This document shows, piece by piece, positions 11,605-24,155 of a stretch of 53,033 nucleotides of DNA. The notes below the pieces were generated by a model that saw only the letters and a list, made by a program, of their open reading frames with translations, made no database searches and was not told the origin of the DNA. The DNA is from Gnetum montanum. Taxonomy: Eukaryota; Streptophyta; Gnetopsida; Gnetales; Gnetaceae. The first letter of the stretch is position 1; the number at the start of each line of letters is the position of its first letter. Position numbers and translations under genes: made by a program. The stretch spans positions 95,407 to 148,439 of the forward strand of contig MNCI01010030.1 of NCBI GenBank assembly GCA_015680685.1. The letters are read 5' to 3'.

Positions 11605-14426
11605 TATAGCGATCAAAAATGTCGACAGCTAGAAAACACTAAGGGGTTGGCAGGCACAATAGTTTCGACCCCATATCCATGAGAGGGCCATGCTAGGTGT
11701 GTGTGGATACGGGGCACCCTGAATGGTCTAGTCAATCAAACAATGACTTAATCAGCATCTATATAACCTTTTGTAACATATAAGTTGAAAATTGAAATGA
11801 AAATGCAAAGTAATGTTTGAAAGTAAATAAAGTAGAAAATAATGTGACACACAATAATAAGTAGGAAACAAAGTAAAATGCAGTTAGAAGAATGCACCAC
11901 TCCAAAGCTACAAGTTTTCTCTATCAAGGTGAATACAATTGGTTGCACAGCATGACAAAGTGCAGAGATCCTAAGGGTAACCAGGATCTGTAGAGTAAAA
12001 TAGGTTGTGTGCTTAGGCATGGACTTAGGTGCTGACGATGTGGGGTTCTACCAAGGTGGTAGAAGGGGGAGAGAACAAAATTCCATCTAGAAATGCTAGC
12101 TATTTGCAGCATCAAAAAGAAAGCTTACAATGCTCAATGTTAGATTGCCAGAGAGAGGAAGATTCGAAGCTTTAAGAAAACTCCAAACCCTTTGAATGTG
12201 GACCGTTTGGGTATTTATAGGACCAAAGGCATGCGAAGGGGGCGATTTGGACACCACGTGCCTTGGGCCCACGTTGACGTGCTGGTGTGGCACGTGCCAT
12301 GCATGACCATTAGACCTACATGACTATTATAATACAAGCTTGCCATGTTGTAACTATGAGCCTACCATACCGTAACTATGAGCCTACCATACCGTAATTA
12401 GGTGAAGCTCATTGATGTCACACAACCACCTGCATGCTTTATTGTGTTTTGTAGCATAGCATGCTTGGCATAGCATAGCACTTTATAGTGCATTTCGCTA
12501 CACATGTGTTGCATGCTTACTATGCTATGCTACGCTACGTAGAGTTGCATCACATAGCGATAGGCCTTAGTCACGAAAACTTTGTTGATTTGCAAACTTT
12601 GCTTCTTGCATTGCAAGACTTGAGAACTTTGTTGATTCTACCATTTGAGTTTCCTTCTATCTCTTTTGTAGGATTGCTATGCTTCACTGCACCATGTAGC
12701 TTAGCGTAGCATAGCAGTAGACATGGTCCATCGCTTCCCGATGGAAAGGGACATTGCTAAAGGACTTGCAGTTGAGCAAGGTAATTAGTTGTATAGATAT
12801 TGCCATGCTATGCTATGCTACGTAGCGTAGCATGGTGCTTCATTCCATGATTGTTTTTTGAAATTTTCTACGCTACATAGCGAGGTGTAGCGTAGCGTAG
12901 CAGACTTCATGACCTAAAAAACTTGCTAAACTGTTTCACACACCCTGAGCAGTGCTACCAACTCTGCACACTGTTTCTGAGCAGGCTGTTAGTTGGGCAG
13001 GCTACTTGGGTGGACAGGAAGGATGATCCGTAGAGCTTGTTCATGCCTAAAGTAGAAAATTTGCTGAATTGGCCAGCCTGAATTCAAAGCGTTCTCCCCC
13101 TAAAGAACTATCGTGGCACTGCACGAATTACAAAGCCTGGTGAAGCGAGAATGACTTCAAATTTTTTTGGGTGTGTACAAATGGTGCTTGGATGAGTAGA
13201 AAGGGGGTTCACTTATGCAAGAGTTTAAAGCCTGTTGAAACTAATGTGATCTACTCCATGAACTAGGTGCTAAGCCACTGTTGATGCTATTGAATCTCCT
13301 TCACTACTACAACCTCAAATTTGCAAGGTGGGTCACTGCTGGGGATGTGAGAAAAGTGAAAATTTTGGATGCTAGATTGCTCCATGCTAGGATTTGGGAA
13401 TCCTAGAATTGTAGCGTTGACACCAAAAATTCACAAATATCAAGGCTATAATGCTTTCACACTGGGGTTCAAGAGACTGCAAGTATGAAAACTTGAAAGA
13501 GCTCTTGAGTGCATGAGAATTTCCCAAGTGTGGAATTGTAAAAGAAATGGCTAAAATTTGATAAGAATTTTTTTAATGGTGTAAAGTACTAAATCTTGTT
13601 AAAAAATTCTAAACCTATAAATGGTGTTTGAGGTTGGATTTTATAGGTTCTTTTGGTCCATGAATGGGGCTACAAAATTGCTATGATTTTCCTATAAAAA
13701 TGGCTATAAATATATTGTAAATTAGCTAAAACATGGTTACAAATTGGATGCCAAATTTAGGTGAGATGGGTGTCCAAATTTGAGGGGTTACCATACATTG
13801 TAAGTGCTTTCCCCAACAGCCATTCTAATTACTATAAAGAGTAACCAAGTTACACTTTCCATGCTACAGATGAATCTTCTACACTAATCTCTCCACCATG
13901 TTTGTTGAAGTGGCTAGTCAATGTTGAAGTGCATAAAGTGATGAATTTTGGCTTTTTCCATTTTTATGTTGGGGGATTGAATTTTCCATGCTCAGGATGA
14001 AGACTCCATGCTAAGGGGAAAAGTTTCTACGTTGTGCATGTGGTCTCCACATTGAGGGAGGAAAGTTTCCAAAGCTCCCATCCTTCCATGTTGGGTGTAG
14101 GTGAGATCTACCTATTGCATGTGTTTCCAGCATAGAAAAATATATACCTACATATAAAACTCATCAAATTACCTTTTTTGGCATTCTAAAATGCATTTTT
14201 AAACCCCCAAAGCCCAAATACAGATACTAGGTAACATTTTTTACTTGGGGAATGAGCCTTTGACTAGTTCTGAAGCATTTTTCAGCCCCAAAAATATCAA
14301 GTATGTGAAATTTCCCATTGTGGGTTACAATTTTTACATTCACAATGAAGTTTTATCCTAGGTTTCATGGGGTGAAAGATACATGAATAAGATTGGCTAT
14401 AACATGAAATTTTTTTTGGTATTTCA
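11605..14426 (-). repeat. LTR adjoining element G (left) and element D (right)
   Basis: The left end TATAGCGATC follows a primer-binding site, and the right end GTATTTCA (minus strand TGAAATAC) precedes a polypurine tract, so both ends match the family's LTR ends. The U5 signature TGGTCTAGTCAATCAAACA is near 11730. U3 carries palindromic TAYGCT/AGCRTA motifs at 12440-12900. The length of 2.8 kb is well above the 1.6-1.7 kb of the other LTRs; the extra part is 12900-14426 and includes TTCCATG/CATGG motifs like those at 27500-28860. It may be one LTR shared by two tandem elements or a fusion of two. No gene is seen in it. Confidence 0.62.
12212..12219 (-). promoter_or_regulatory. TATA box of the 11605-14426 LTR
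   Basis: The minus strand reads TATAAATA, placed about 610 bases inside the LTR from its U5 end, similar to the TATA position in the H LTRs. Transcription would run leftwards into element G. Confidence 0.6.
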
Positions 14427-14492
14427 ATGGTTCCTCTTTGTTTGTGCTTAGAGGATTGATCCAAGAGGCACTGACAAAGAATACAAAATATC
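14427..14492 (-). promoter_or_regulatory. Element D polypurine tract and inverted repeat next to LTR
   Basis: The minus strand carries a purine-rich tract (AACAAAGAGGAACC) directly before the LTR end. TGACAAAGAATACAAAATATC at 14472-14492 is complementary to the tract plus the LTR end, giving the stem found also at 16951-17025, 31807-31880 and 51455-51531. Confidence 0.7.
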
Positions 14493-14534
14493 ACTGCATA
14501 TTATAATGCTACAATTCATACAATTCATATGAGA

Positions 14535-14645
14535 ATTAGGCTATCTAGGTCACCAATGGCTAGTTTAAGGTCATGGTAGGCCATGGTACTAGTTTAAGGC
14601 CCTAGTAGGCTATTTTGCTAGTTTAAGGTTGTAGCATATCATTGA
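14535..14645 (+). repeat. Mini-hairpin array of element D, three units
   Basis: Three units starting CTAGTTTAAGG at about 14541, 14572 and 14610. One has GCC-CTAGTA-GGC arms, another GTC/GGC. It lies between integrase end and polypurine tract, as in H and F. Confidence 0.8.
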
Positions 14646-14649
14646 AAGT

Positions 14650-15290
14650 AGGATCACTTGTTAATTGACCATTTTGGCTAGCTCGCTCCCATCCATGTTG
14701 GCTATTCTAAACTCTTCATTTCCATAGGCTCTAATGATAAGAAAGGACCCTTTTGAATTGGCTGAGAAGTTTTCCACATGCTTACAAATGACCTTGAGGA
14801 CTATGTTACCCTCCTTGATCTTGCGCATGGTCATGTCATGATGATGCTACGACTTTTTCCTCTCTTCATAATGCTTGATGTGAGCAAGTGGTTGCATATG
14901 TCACTCCTCCACCAAATCCAGGGTTGCTATGCACAACTCCTTATTTTTCTCATCATTAATAAAGTTAGTTAAGGATACTTGGAGTAATGGCACCTAAAAT
15001 TCAAGAAGTAAAACAACTTCAGAATCATAAAAAGGGCTATATGAGGTCATGTTGGTTGTCATGTGATAGGTTGTTCTATATGCCCATAGTGCATGGAAAA
15101 GCCACTTATGCTACTTCTACTTGCTTTTGTTGAGCATATTTTTAAGCAAGTTGATGATGGCCTTGTTGCTTGCTTCTGCTTGTCCATTTTCTTGAGGTTA
15201 GTAAGGTGACAAGAAAGAATACTTAATGCGTAGGTTATGACAAAAATCCCTAGTTTCTTGGCTACTAAATTGAAGTCCATTATCCATAAC
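14650..15290 (-). pseudogene. Element D integrase, C-terminal part
   Basis: The minus strand continues the integrase interrupted at 15290/24156. It runs DNGLQFSSQETRDFC, then PQENGQAEASNKAIINLLKN (the catalytic Glu in the AEASNK context), ALWAYRTTYHMTTN, and near the end KVICKHVENFSANSKGSF and YGNEEFRIANMDGSELAK. These match the H integrase stretch for stretch. A frame break occurs around 15060-15200. The C-terminal domain ends before the hairpin array, as in H. Confidence 0.85.
15286..15290. other. Left target-site duplication of element C (ATAAC)
   Basis: ATAAC here and GTAAC at 24156-24160 flank element C and differ by one transition. Removing C and one copy restores the integrase reading LPMTIV-[T/M]-DNG across the join, which independently supports the insertion point. 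Confidence 0.85.
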
Positions 15291-16958
15291 TATAACAATC
15301 AAAAATGTTAATGGCTAGAATCACTATCAGTGAATGCATAGCCTAGCCCTACCTTTGTGTGAGGGCCTACTAGAAATGAAGGTTGAGTGCCTTGCATGGT
15401 CTTGTCAATCGAACAGGGACTTTGCTGATTGTAGCTAAGGTGGTGGATGCAAATAGGGGTGGTGTGATTATCTGAAATGCAAATGCAAATGATGCAAAAT
15501 AGTGTTAAGTGTTAAAGTGATGTTTCACGGTGCTAAGTGTACAGTGTAGTCATGGATGGAGGTGACTGTAGTCAATGGTTTCAATAAAAATTAGGGTGCT
15601 AGCATGTAGATATTGTCACTCAACTGTAGTAGTAACATGACCATGCATTAAAAATGTAAACAAATGCAAGAAAATGTGAAAAATGATGGAAGATAGAAAC
15701 AAAACACCAACCAAAATGGGGTTGAGTGTAGTTTTCTCCAAGAGAGGTTTAGAAGGTACGCAGTGTACAATAGGTATAGTGGAGAGCGTAGTCACAATCT
15801 TAGTGATGTCAAGCTATGAAGTATAGCACTCACTATAGTGTCTGTGCCTATGGGGTTGGCCACTATGATGTACTGTGTGGTGTTCTATAGGGTTATGGTA
15901 GGGCTATAGTGGGCCATGATATGCAGCTCTACCTCTTTATGGTGTGCCAATTGTCTACCTTTGGGTCTTGTTCACCCTAACTGTTGTTGTAGTGCCTCTG
16001 GGTCTCATTCACCCAAAGTATGCCAAATGCCAATTGGAAATGTCAATTGTGAAGTGAAAATGCTGACCAATGGAAATGCCAACCAACCCTTAAAATGTCA
16101 GAATGTAGGGGTATTTAGAAAGCTAGGGTTAGCCCAAAATGTGGATTGAGCACCACATGGTAGTGCCATGTTGCTACTGGAGGTGTTTTGGAGCTAAGGC
16201 GAATGCTAATGTTGTGTTGTAGAGGCCTTTGGAGCCTATTCTTTCCATGTACGCTTGACTACACTCTAGATTGGGTGAGAGCATAGTCCTAGACTTAGGA
16301 AAAAGCTATTAAAAATTGGAAAAATATGGCTAAGTGTTAACTACACTCCAAGGGAGGCTGAATATGTTCCCAAATAGGGGTGAGCAAAGTCACAACACTT
16401 AGAGAAAATCTTGCAAAATATAGCTTCTAAGCTAACTACATTGACAATGCTCTAGAACATAGTTAGGAGCATAGTCCCAGTAGTTAGAAATTTTTTACAA
16501 AACCTATGCTTCCATGCTAACTACACTCTAAAGCATAGTGCTGGCAGTGGAGAGCATAGTCCTAGAACTTAGAAAAATCTTGCAAGAACTAAGGTTTCAA
16601 GCAATCTACACTTGACTATGCTATAAATAGTAGTCTCAATAATTAGAAAAAATATGCCTAAACTAGTGTTTTCATGCTAACGATGCTAACTACACTCTAG
16701 AGTGTAGTCCCAATAGTGGTGAGCGTAGTCTCAGCACTTGGAAAAATTTTGCACTAGGTGTCATCATTTTAACACTTCGAAAAATCCTACAAAATTGGCA
16801 TTTGTGTGTTGACTATGTTGACTACTCTCTGTAGCATAGTCCCAATAGTAGAGAGCATAGTCTCCGCACTTAGAAAAATTTGCAAAAAGTATCATTATTC
16901 TAACAGTTAACTAGATTTGCAATCGAGAAGAGGTAGCCCAATTTTTTTTTGTGTTTCA
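15291..16958 (-). repeat. Element C 3' LTR (left)
   Basis: Begins TATAACAATC and ends GTGTTTCA before TTGGCCCCTC. The U5 signature GGTCTTGTCAATCGAACAGG is near 15400. A degenerate TATA-like TATTTAGA lies at 16112-16119. U3 (16380-16900) holds diverged repeats of a motif around ACTATGCTCTAGAGCATAGT. No gene is present. Confidence 0.85.
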
Positions 16959-18066
16959 TTGGCCCCTCCTCATTATCATCTAGAGAAGTGGCTCGAGAGA
17001 TGTCAACAAAGAATCACAAAACACCATTGTATACATAGCACCAACATCACTCTTCTATGCATGGTCAAATGTTGCTATGTTGTGCTCAAGAGTGTTATGA
17101 ATGGGGGGATGTAGAGGGTAGAGGATGTAGGTAGTATGATAGTGAGGTGAAATGCAAATAGGGGAGATGGAATGCAAAAAGGATGTCATGATGTAAGATG
17201 TAGAGTCAGCACAACTAATGATTACCATGAAAATAGGGTGGCTTACCCCTAAAAACATTGACCTCGTGTTGAAGTGCTCATGAGAGAATCAATGTGTGGA
17301 TTCAAGGCTAGGCTAGTTGCAAAATTGCAACGCACTTAGAGTGCTTGGGGATGTGCTTTTTTTTTTCTCTTTCACTTTTCTACTACAAGGTGAACCTACG
17401 TTTAGTTCTGCACATTGTTGAATGTTAGCTACAAGGTGTTGGCCATCGAGTGGGCTACACATGACAAGCTGGGCTTTGATTTGATGTAACTATGATACAT
17501 CTATAGGATAGGTGTTTCCTTCCTAAAATGAGCTACATTACATTCAATTTGGCTTTGACTAGCCAATAGAGGCTCCCCACAAGATGAATTGCATTACATC
17601 TACCTTGGGTTCTATAGTTTGATGTGAAAAAGGGTGCCATTTGTTCATGGCACATATGCATTAAGGAAGTTTGCAAGCTTGAGTATGCGGGGAATGCAAG
17701 GGTACATAAGAGTATGGAGACATAGTGATGGTTGTGCATAGGTTGTAATGGGATAAGGGGGATGTGCACTGTTGAGTGGCTTAGCTAGTCCAATTGTCCA
17801 CATTGGAGCAATGTGTTGACTTGCCGTTGCAATGAGATGCACCTTTGCATAACTACCTCCAAGGCTTCATCCTATAAACATAACTTCAACAAGACAAGAA
17901 AGCCACAAAACATGAAATACAAATCAAATGCAAGATGTAAGATTACTGCAAGTGTGCCAAAGGCTGAACTAGTTGTAAGTGCTCAAGAAGGTAGTGAAAG
18001 TGCTAGGGGTGATGATGTTGTGAGTGCTCCAAAGGCCACATTGATGTTAGGGGCTTCAAAAATTAG
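16959..18066 (-). other. Element C polypurine tract and 3' tail
   Basis: The polypurine tract complement TTGGCCCCTCCTCATTA lies at 16959-16975, with the inverted arm TCAACAAAGAATCACAAA ending ACACC at 17003-17025. Further right, the conserved tail reads on the minus strand DEALEVVMQRCISLQRQVNT from 17871 downwards, right after an acceptor-like TTTATAG. No known domain. Confidence 0.6.
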
Positions 18067-18395
18067 CAAAATGCTAGTTTAAGGTCTTGGAAAACTATGA
18101 AACCAATTTAAGGTCTTGGTAGATTATGATGTTCTAGTTTATAGTCCTAGTGGACTGTTGTGTGCTAGTTTAACATCATAGCAGATAAGCTATCATGCTA
18201 GTTTAACATCATGGCCCAAGGATGAGTTGTGCCAATTATAGCATCATGGCAGATGGGCTATGCTAGTTTATAGTCATAGTGGACCACTATGCTAGTTTGT
18301 AGCCATAGTAGACTACTATGCTAGTTTAAGTGTTGCTAGTTTAAGGCCATGTTAGGCCATGGGATTTCTAGTTTAAGGTCATAGTGGGCTACACA
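18067..18395 (+). repeat. Mini-hairpin array of element C, eleven units
   Basis: Units start CTAGTTTA or CCAATTTA and are 24-40 bases long. Arms vary together: AGTC-CTAGTG-GACT (18143-18156), CATC-ATGGCA-GATG (near 18245), GGCC/GGCC (near 18341), GTC/GAC (near 18270). Two units have broken arms and one is cut short. The spacer between cores is variable. Confidence 0.9.
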
Positions 18396-18689
18396 TCGTT
18401 GCTTTTGTGATTTTAGCATTTTTTGATTTTTATGTTTTTGATGTTTTTCTCAAATGCATAAACAAAGAAAATAAATGCATAAAAAAATGAAACGATGAGT
18501 AAGCTAAGCAAGTAGGATAACTGTAAATGCATAAACAAATGCAATGCAAGTAAAAGTTAAAAACACATAATGCATGGTAGCAAAGGGTACGTAGGCACCT
18601 ACCATGTTTTGGGCCAAGGGGATCCCTTGGTCATGTAGTTGCTTCCTAATCTGCTATGGATCAGGGGGCACATAGGGCTTAGGATGCAC
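18396..18689. other. Spacer between array and protease of element C
   Basis: AT-rich sequence with several short repeats of AAATGCATAA. The right part is the degraded peptide after protease (AQNMVGAY on the minus strand). No gene is seen. Confidence 0.5.
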
Positions 18690-21600
18690 CATGAGGCTAT
18701 TGGCTCCAACCACTTATTTAGGTGTATTGTCCTTCCACCTATGACCCTTATTCTATGTTAAGGCTATTGACAGCTAGAGGGGCTACACTATCACCATTGA
18801 TAATGACTTCACCAGCTTTGTATTGAAGGTGGATATCCTAATGGATAGGAGAGGAAACGGCTTGTAGTTGAGCTAACCAAGGCCTACCAAATATTAGGTT
18901 TGAGCTAGGCATTTCCTCTATAACAATTAATTTTGCAGAGGTGGGAAACTACTCCCCTACCACAAAGGCTATGTTGATTGTATCTTTGATAGTAACACAT
19001 GATCCATTAAAGGATTTTAGATACATAATTTTTGTTGGCCTCATCTCATTTTTCAAGCCTAACTTGTCAATGATGGAGTATGGAACAATGTTTGGTATAG
19101 TTCCATCATCAACATGAACCTTGTAGATTGTGTATTGCCCAACATGTATGCTAATAGATATTGGAACTATAGTGACCTCCCCTCATTTGGGATTGATCTT
19201 GATTGTTGCATCATGAAACACTAGGGAAGTTGGACCTAAGTCCTATGGCATAGGAGAAGACAATGCTACATAGATGGCATTCTCATCTATAGGGATGTCC
19301 TCTATAATAGGAATGGAGGCTAGCATCTGAGCCAGTGCTTTCCTATGAGTATATGAGGTCATGACTAGGTCATATAAGCTCAACATTGTGTTCATTTGCT
19401 TAAGTGTTTGTTTCACCTAGGTTAGTGCATTATTGAAGTCCTTTTCATCAATTTTTATCTTGGCCTTGACTTCCTTCATGTGGCCCAAGAGATGGATCTC
19501 TCATGGAGGGGAGTTAGGCTTGGGCTACTTGGCTTGCTTGGGGACCTCGATGCTTGATTGTGGTTTGCTTATTGTGGCCTTTGCTTTGGCCATGGGAATT
19601 ACAAGGAAAGGGACCAACTTCAATGGACCAAGTGCTTTTTGGTCTCATTGTTGCCTAGCCATTTCATTTATAAGGTGCTCATTTTGCCTCTTGGATTGCC
19701 ATTGCATGGACCTTCTTATGTTGCTAGTAAGGTTGGCCCTTGGAGGGAAAGGGATTGATATCTTACCTACTATCAGGCTATGGGTAGGTGAGGGGCCAAC
19801 CTGTTGTGGCATCCTAATGAAAAACGATGGTTGTTTGGTAGTTGTTGTTGTAGGGCTAGCTTGTTGTGGCACCTTAACAACAAAGGGTTATTTGACAGTT
19901 GTTGTCACAATATGCTAGTTTAACATCATAGCGGATACTAGCTACTAGTTTAATGTCATAGCAGATGAAGGTTGCCAATTTAATGTTGTAGCAGATGATT
20001 GTTGTGGGACCTTGACCACAAAGCATGTTGTGGGTGCTTGATGTGACACGTTAACCATGAAGGAATGCCTCTTGTTCATTGAGGCCAAGGGAACCCTTGC
20101 ATTGCTAGGAGGCACTTGGATCACAAAAGGCTCCTACACTGATTTGGACTTTCCATCCATGCTGATGCTCCTTATGACATAGGAGACATCATCTATGTTG
20201 GATTGGCTCACTATGTCGAGTACTAGTTGGTCCCAATCTATCATTCTTTGCAAATCATCTTGCAAAGCCTAACAAAAGTCCATGCTATGACTGAATGTCT
20301 AGTGGTAATGACAGAATTGGTCCATTCAAAAGTCTTTTGGGATCAAGAACTCTTTTGGTACTCTTGAGGTAGGATTCCTTAGTATCTTATAGTACCTGGT
20401 GTGTCATTGATAGGCAATCTCTAACACTTGCTTATGTTGGATTTTTCCAACTTTTAGTAGTTGATCCAGTAGCTATGATGGTCACAATGGTAATGGGATG
20501 TACTTTGAGTGATCCTTGGACACAAAGTAGGACCTTGGTGCACCTTATGTTGTGGCCTCTACCATTGTAGGTGGGTTGGTTGCCTAGGTACTAGATTTGA
20601 TAGCTTTATGTGATGGGGATTTAGGTTTCTTAGCCATCATGCCCTAATTAGTTACTTTTGCGTGTGTGACTACTATTTCCACTATTGCATTTTGCTTTTT
20701 CACATGTTGGTTTTTGTAGACCATGTAGGTTAGGTTGTTACTTGCATGTGCTACCTCCTCTATGTCTTTTGTTTGAGCAAAGGCTTGGCTAAGAGACTTA
20801 GGGGCCAAGTAGTATAGTTTTGACTTTATAAAGTCATTGACTACACCCTTGAAGATGGCCAAGAGATTCATCTCTACTAGGGGATTCTGCATTTCACTCA
20901 CTATAGCCCTACAAAATTGGAGAAACTGTCGTACAAGCTCTAGGGGCCCTTGCTTAACCTACACGAGCTAGTCGAGGTTTGTTTCTAGCTTCAAGTTGTA
21001 CCAAAAGTGTGTTAAGAACTAGCTTAGAAGATATTCTATGGAGGAGATAGAGGTTCGAGGTAGCACATGGTACTAATCTAGGGCTTTGCCAGTTAGTGAC
21101 ATGGGGAAGATGCACATGATGGCATGTGACCAAGCTTGTAGGAGTAAGCACTGAGACCTGAATGTGACTAAGTGCATGTTAGGATCTCCCTCAATGTTAT
21201 ACTTGATGAGTTAAGGTAGTGGGACCTGAGTTGGTAGAGTTAGGGATGGGACCACAGGACTTATTGGATCATCCTAGTAAAAGTCCACCATGTTGATACT
21301 TTTGGAGGAAACATCTTTAAGTTGCTTGATCTCCTCCATCACACTTTGGATCAACTGAAAAGCCTAATTGAAGCTTGAAGATGTGACAATTGGTTATGTT
21401 GGTTGGGCTTGTGTTGGTTGTATGGCATAAGGTTAGATTGTTAGTTGCAAATTCACATGATATGGTTGATGCATTGGTTGTGGTATGGGTGCAGTGACCA
21501 AGGCAAGCAACAAACACGTGGCTTAGATTGACATTAAGGGTATCAACAAAATAGGTGGGATGTTCGATGCCTAAATCATTTAGGGCTTGGAGGTGGCCCC

Positions 21601-22065
21601 TGCATGAGCATAGGGTTGAGCAAGCATGTTTGCTACAAGCAAGGATAGCTGAGTAGGTTGAGAGGATGCCATGAAGGACAAGTGGAATGGAGCAAGGGCC
21701 ATACTAAGGAGTGCCTATTGGAAGATGATGTGAAAGGGGCCCTTGTGTTTGAAGTGGGAATTAAATTTTTCTTCTTCCTCCTATGAGGCTTCCTCATATT
21801 TGGTCCCTACATTATGCTCATTTGCACAAATGAGTTGGAACAACAACCAATAGTAGGACTCCCTGAGTGGGATTATGTTGAATAAGGAAGGGATGTACTC
21901 TTATCCATTCCAGTGGATTTGTTTGAATTCCTATTTTTATTTGGTATTAAGATGATCCATGGGTAACCCTTCTTGGATCTTTTTGAAAAGGAAGTGATAC
22001 TATTCATTGTTGAGCATAGCACACTATAGATGGATGACAGTGTCAAAAGGCTAATTTGGATTCAT
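18690..22065 (-). pseudogene. Element C gag-protease polyprotein remnant
   Basis: The minus-strand N-terminus is near 22065 (MNMNPN). It is followed by NEQYHFLFKKIQEGLPMDH, a Pro/Gln-rich stretch, and FQLIQSVMEEIKQLK near 21340. The capsid spans about 21270-20640 (DDPISPVVPSLTLP, GDPNMHLVTFRSQCLLLQ, NLLAIFKGVVNDFIKSKLYY). The linker peptide repeats and three inserted hairpin units come next. The protease at about 19120-18740 carries KVHVDDGTIPNIVPYSIIDK and FGRPWLAQLQAVSSPIHQDI. Stops occur throughout (near 20640, 21270 and many others). The gene is expected to make virus-like particles and process them; here it is dead. Confidence 0.87.
19910..20010 (+). repeat. Three mini-hairpin units inside element C gag-protease linker
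   Basis: Units start GCTAGTTTAACATCATAGCG, CTAGTTTAATGTCATAGCAG and CCAATTTAATGTTGTAGCAG. They match the array units at 18067-18395 and stand where A1 has one unit (1141-1168). Confidence 0.8.
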
Positions 22066-22428
22066 GTTCATAGATTGGATTGTAAGAGTTGCTATTTGCA
22101 AAAAGAGGCTAACTTTAAAAATGCAGGAAATTAGCCAAGTATGCAAAATGTAGAAAAAGTACTAAGTATTGAAATTGTAGAAAAATGGTTAAGTATGAAG
22201 ACTATTCTCGACACCAACTATGCTCTCCACCAACTACACTCTCTACACTTAAAGAATGAAGACTTAGAAAACTTTTGGAGAGTAGCATGATTTGAGTTAT
22301 CATGAAGGGTCTTAGGGGGACAACAATGGGGTCCAATCTACTTAGACATGGGTGTAGAGAGCATGCGAGATAATGACCAACAAAGTTCATAGAAGGAAAT
22401 GGATCAGCTCTTCTTCTAGTGCCAAAAA
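22066..22428 (-). promoter_or_regulatory. Element C leader and primer-binding site
   Basis: Putative primer-binding site at 22407-22424 on the minus strand, TGGCACTAGAAGAAGAGC, four bases from the LTR. It begins with the TGG expected for pairing with a tRNA CCA end. The rest of the leader shows no gene. Confidence 0.65.
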
Positions 22429-24155
22429 TGATAATGATAGAAAAAATTGGTGGCTAGAGTCACCAAGGGATTAATGAATGCACAACCTAACCAAACCTTC
22501 ACATGAGGGCCTATTGGAAATAGAGGTAGAGTGCCCTACATGATCTTGTTGATCAAACAGGGACTTTTTCAATTGCAACCAAGGTGGTGGATGTAACCAA
22601 GGGTGGCATGGTTAGCTGAAATGAAAATGTGAACAATGCAAAATGATGCTAAGTGTTAAAGTAGTGTTTCACAATGCTAAGTGTAGAGTTTAGTCATGGA
22701 TGGAGATGAGCGTAGTTAAGGGTTTTGGTAAAAAAGAGGATGTTGACACATGGAGATAATTGCTTTAGCATAGTAGTAACATGACCACATGTTAAAAATG
22801 CAAAAACTGCATGAAAACATGAAAGATGGTGGGAGAGAGAAACAAAACATCACCCCAAATGGGGTTAAGCATTGTTAGCTCCAAAAGGGATTTAGAATGT
22901 ACATGGTGTACAACAAGTGCAGTGGAGAGTGTAATCACAATCTTTGTGGTGTTGGGTCGTGAAGTGTGGTACTCATCATAGTGTTCATGCCTACTAGGTT
23001 GGCCATTTTGGTGTATCATGTGGTGTTCTATAGAGTTGTAGTGGGGCTGCAATGGGCCATTGTCTACTTTGCCTCTTTGTGGTATGCCAATTGTGTGCCT
23101 TTATGTTTTATTCATCCAAAGGGCTACTAGAGTGCCTTTGGATCTCATTCATCTAAAGTATGCCAAGTGTCAATTGGAAATGCCAATTGTGAAGTGAAAA
23201 TACCAACTGACGGAAATGCCAACCAACCCATAAATTTCCCAAACACACAAAGAAGAATGCAATGTACCTAAAAAATGCCAAAAATGCAACTTTTGGAGAC
23301 TATGCTCTATGACTATGTTATCCACTATGGTGAGTGGGGTTGAGCATAGTTACAATTTCAAGGAAAAGGATGAGTGTAAGAAGATAAATGCTACTACTAA
23401 AGGTGTGCTAAAGATAAGGCAAATGCCAATGCTATGTTTTGAAGGCCTTTGGAGGCTATTCTTGCCATCTACACTTGACTATGCTCTAGAATGGATCAAA
23501 GCGTAATCCTAGACATAGAAAAAATCTGGCAAAAATTGAAAAAATGTGGCTAAGTGCTGAATACACTCTAGGGGAGGTTGACTATGCTTTGAACTAGGGG
23601 TGAGTGTAGTCATAACACTTAGAGAAAATATTTCAAAATCTAGCTTCTAAGTTGACTATGCTAACTATGCTCTAGAGCGTAGTCCAGTAGTTAAAAACTT
23701 TTTGCAGAAGCTATGCTTCCATGATGACTATGCTAGTTATGCTTTAGTGTGTAGTATTGGTAGTGGAGAGCATAGTCCTCACATGTAGAAAAATATTGCA
23801 AAAATTGAGGTTCCAAACTGTCTACACTTGACTACATTGTAGAGCGTAGTCTCGATAATCAAATAGAATATGCCAAAACAAGTGTTTTCATGCTAACTAC
23901 ACTCTAGAGCATAGTCTTGGTAGTGGAGAGCATAGTCTCAACACTTAGAAAAATTCTATAGCAAGTTTCATCATTTTGACACTTAGAAAAATCCTATGAA
24001 ACTAGTGTTTGTGTGTTGACTACACTTAATACACATTGGAGCATAGTCCTGGTAGTGGAGAGCATAGTCTCTACACTTATGAAAAGTGTCATTGTTATGA
24101 AACTTAAATAAAGTTGTGGTCAAGAAGTGATAGCCCAAATTTTTTTGGTGTTTTA
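22429..24155 (-). repeat. Element C 5' LTR (right)
   Basis: Begins TGATAATGATAG and ends GTGTTTTA. The U5 signature GATCTTGTTGATCAAACAGG matches the left LTR. U3 (23500-24120) holds repeated ACTATGCTCTAGAGCGTAGT-type palindromes (for example 23655-23684). Homologous to 15291-16958 throughout. No gene. Confidence 0.85.

Larger units (their letters stand above)
15291..24155 (-). mobile_element. Element C: complete two-LTR gag-protease element, 8.9 kb, no pol
   Basis: LTRs at 15291-16958 and 22429-24155 flank an interior of about 5.5 kb. In minus-strand order it holds primer-binding site, gag, protease, spacer, hairpin array, tail and polypurine tract. No RT, RNase H or integrase is present, so it would have depended on enzymes from a relative. 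It is inserted in the integrase of D with a 5-bp duplication. The two LTRs are visibly more diverged from each other than those of H, and the gag-protease frame is full of stops. It is an old non-autonomous insertion. Confidence 0.88.

Noticed and set aside
18067-18395. CRISPR-like look: constant cores with variable spacers
   Set aside because: Units are imperfect, of unequal length, lie inside plant retrotransposons, and no cas-like gene exists. The palindromic unit structure explains the look.
19433-19918. Plus-strand 161-codon open stretch
   Set aside because: It is the complement of the element C gag-protease linker on the minus strand; low codon decay on that strand leaves the opposite strand open.
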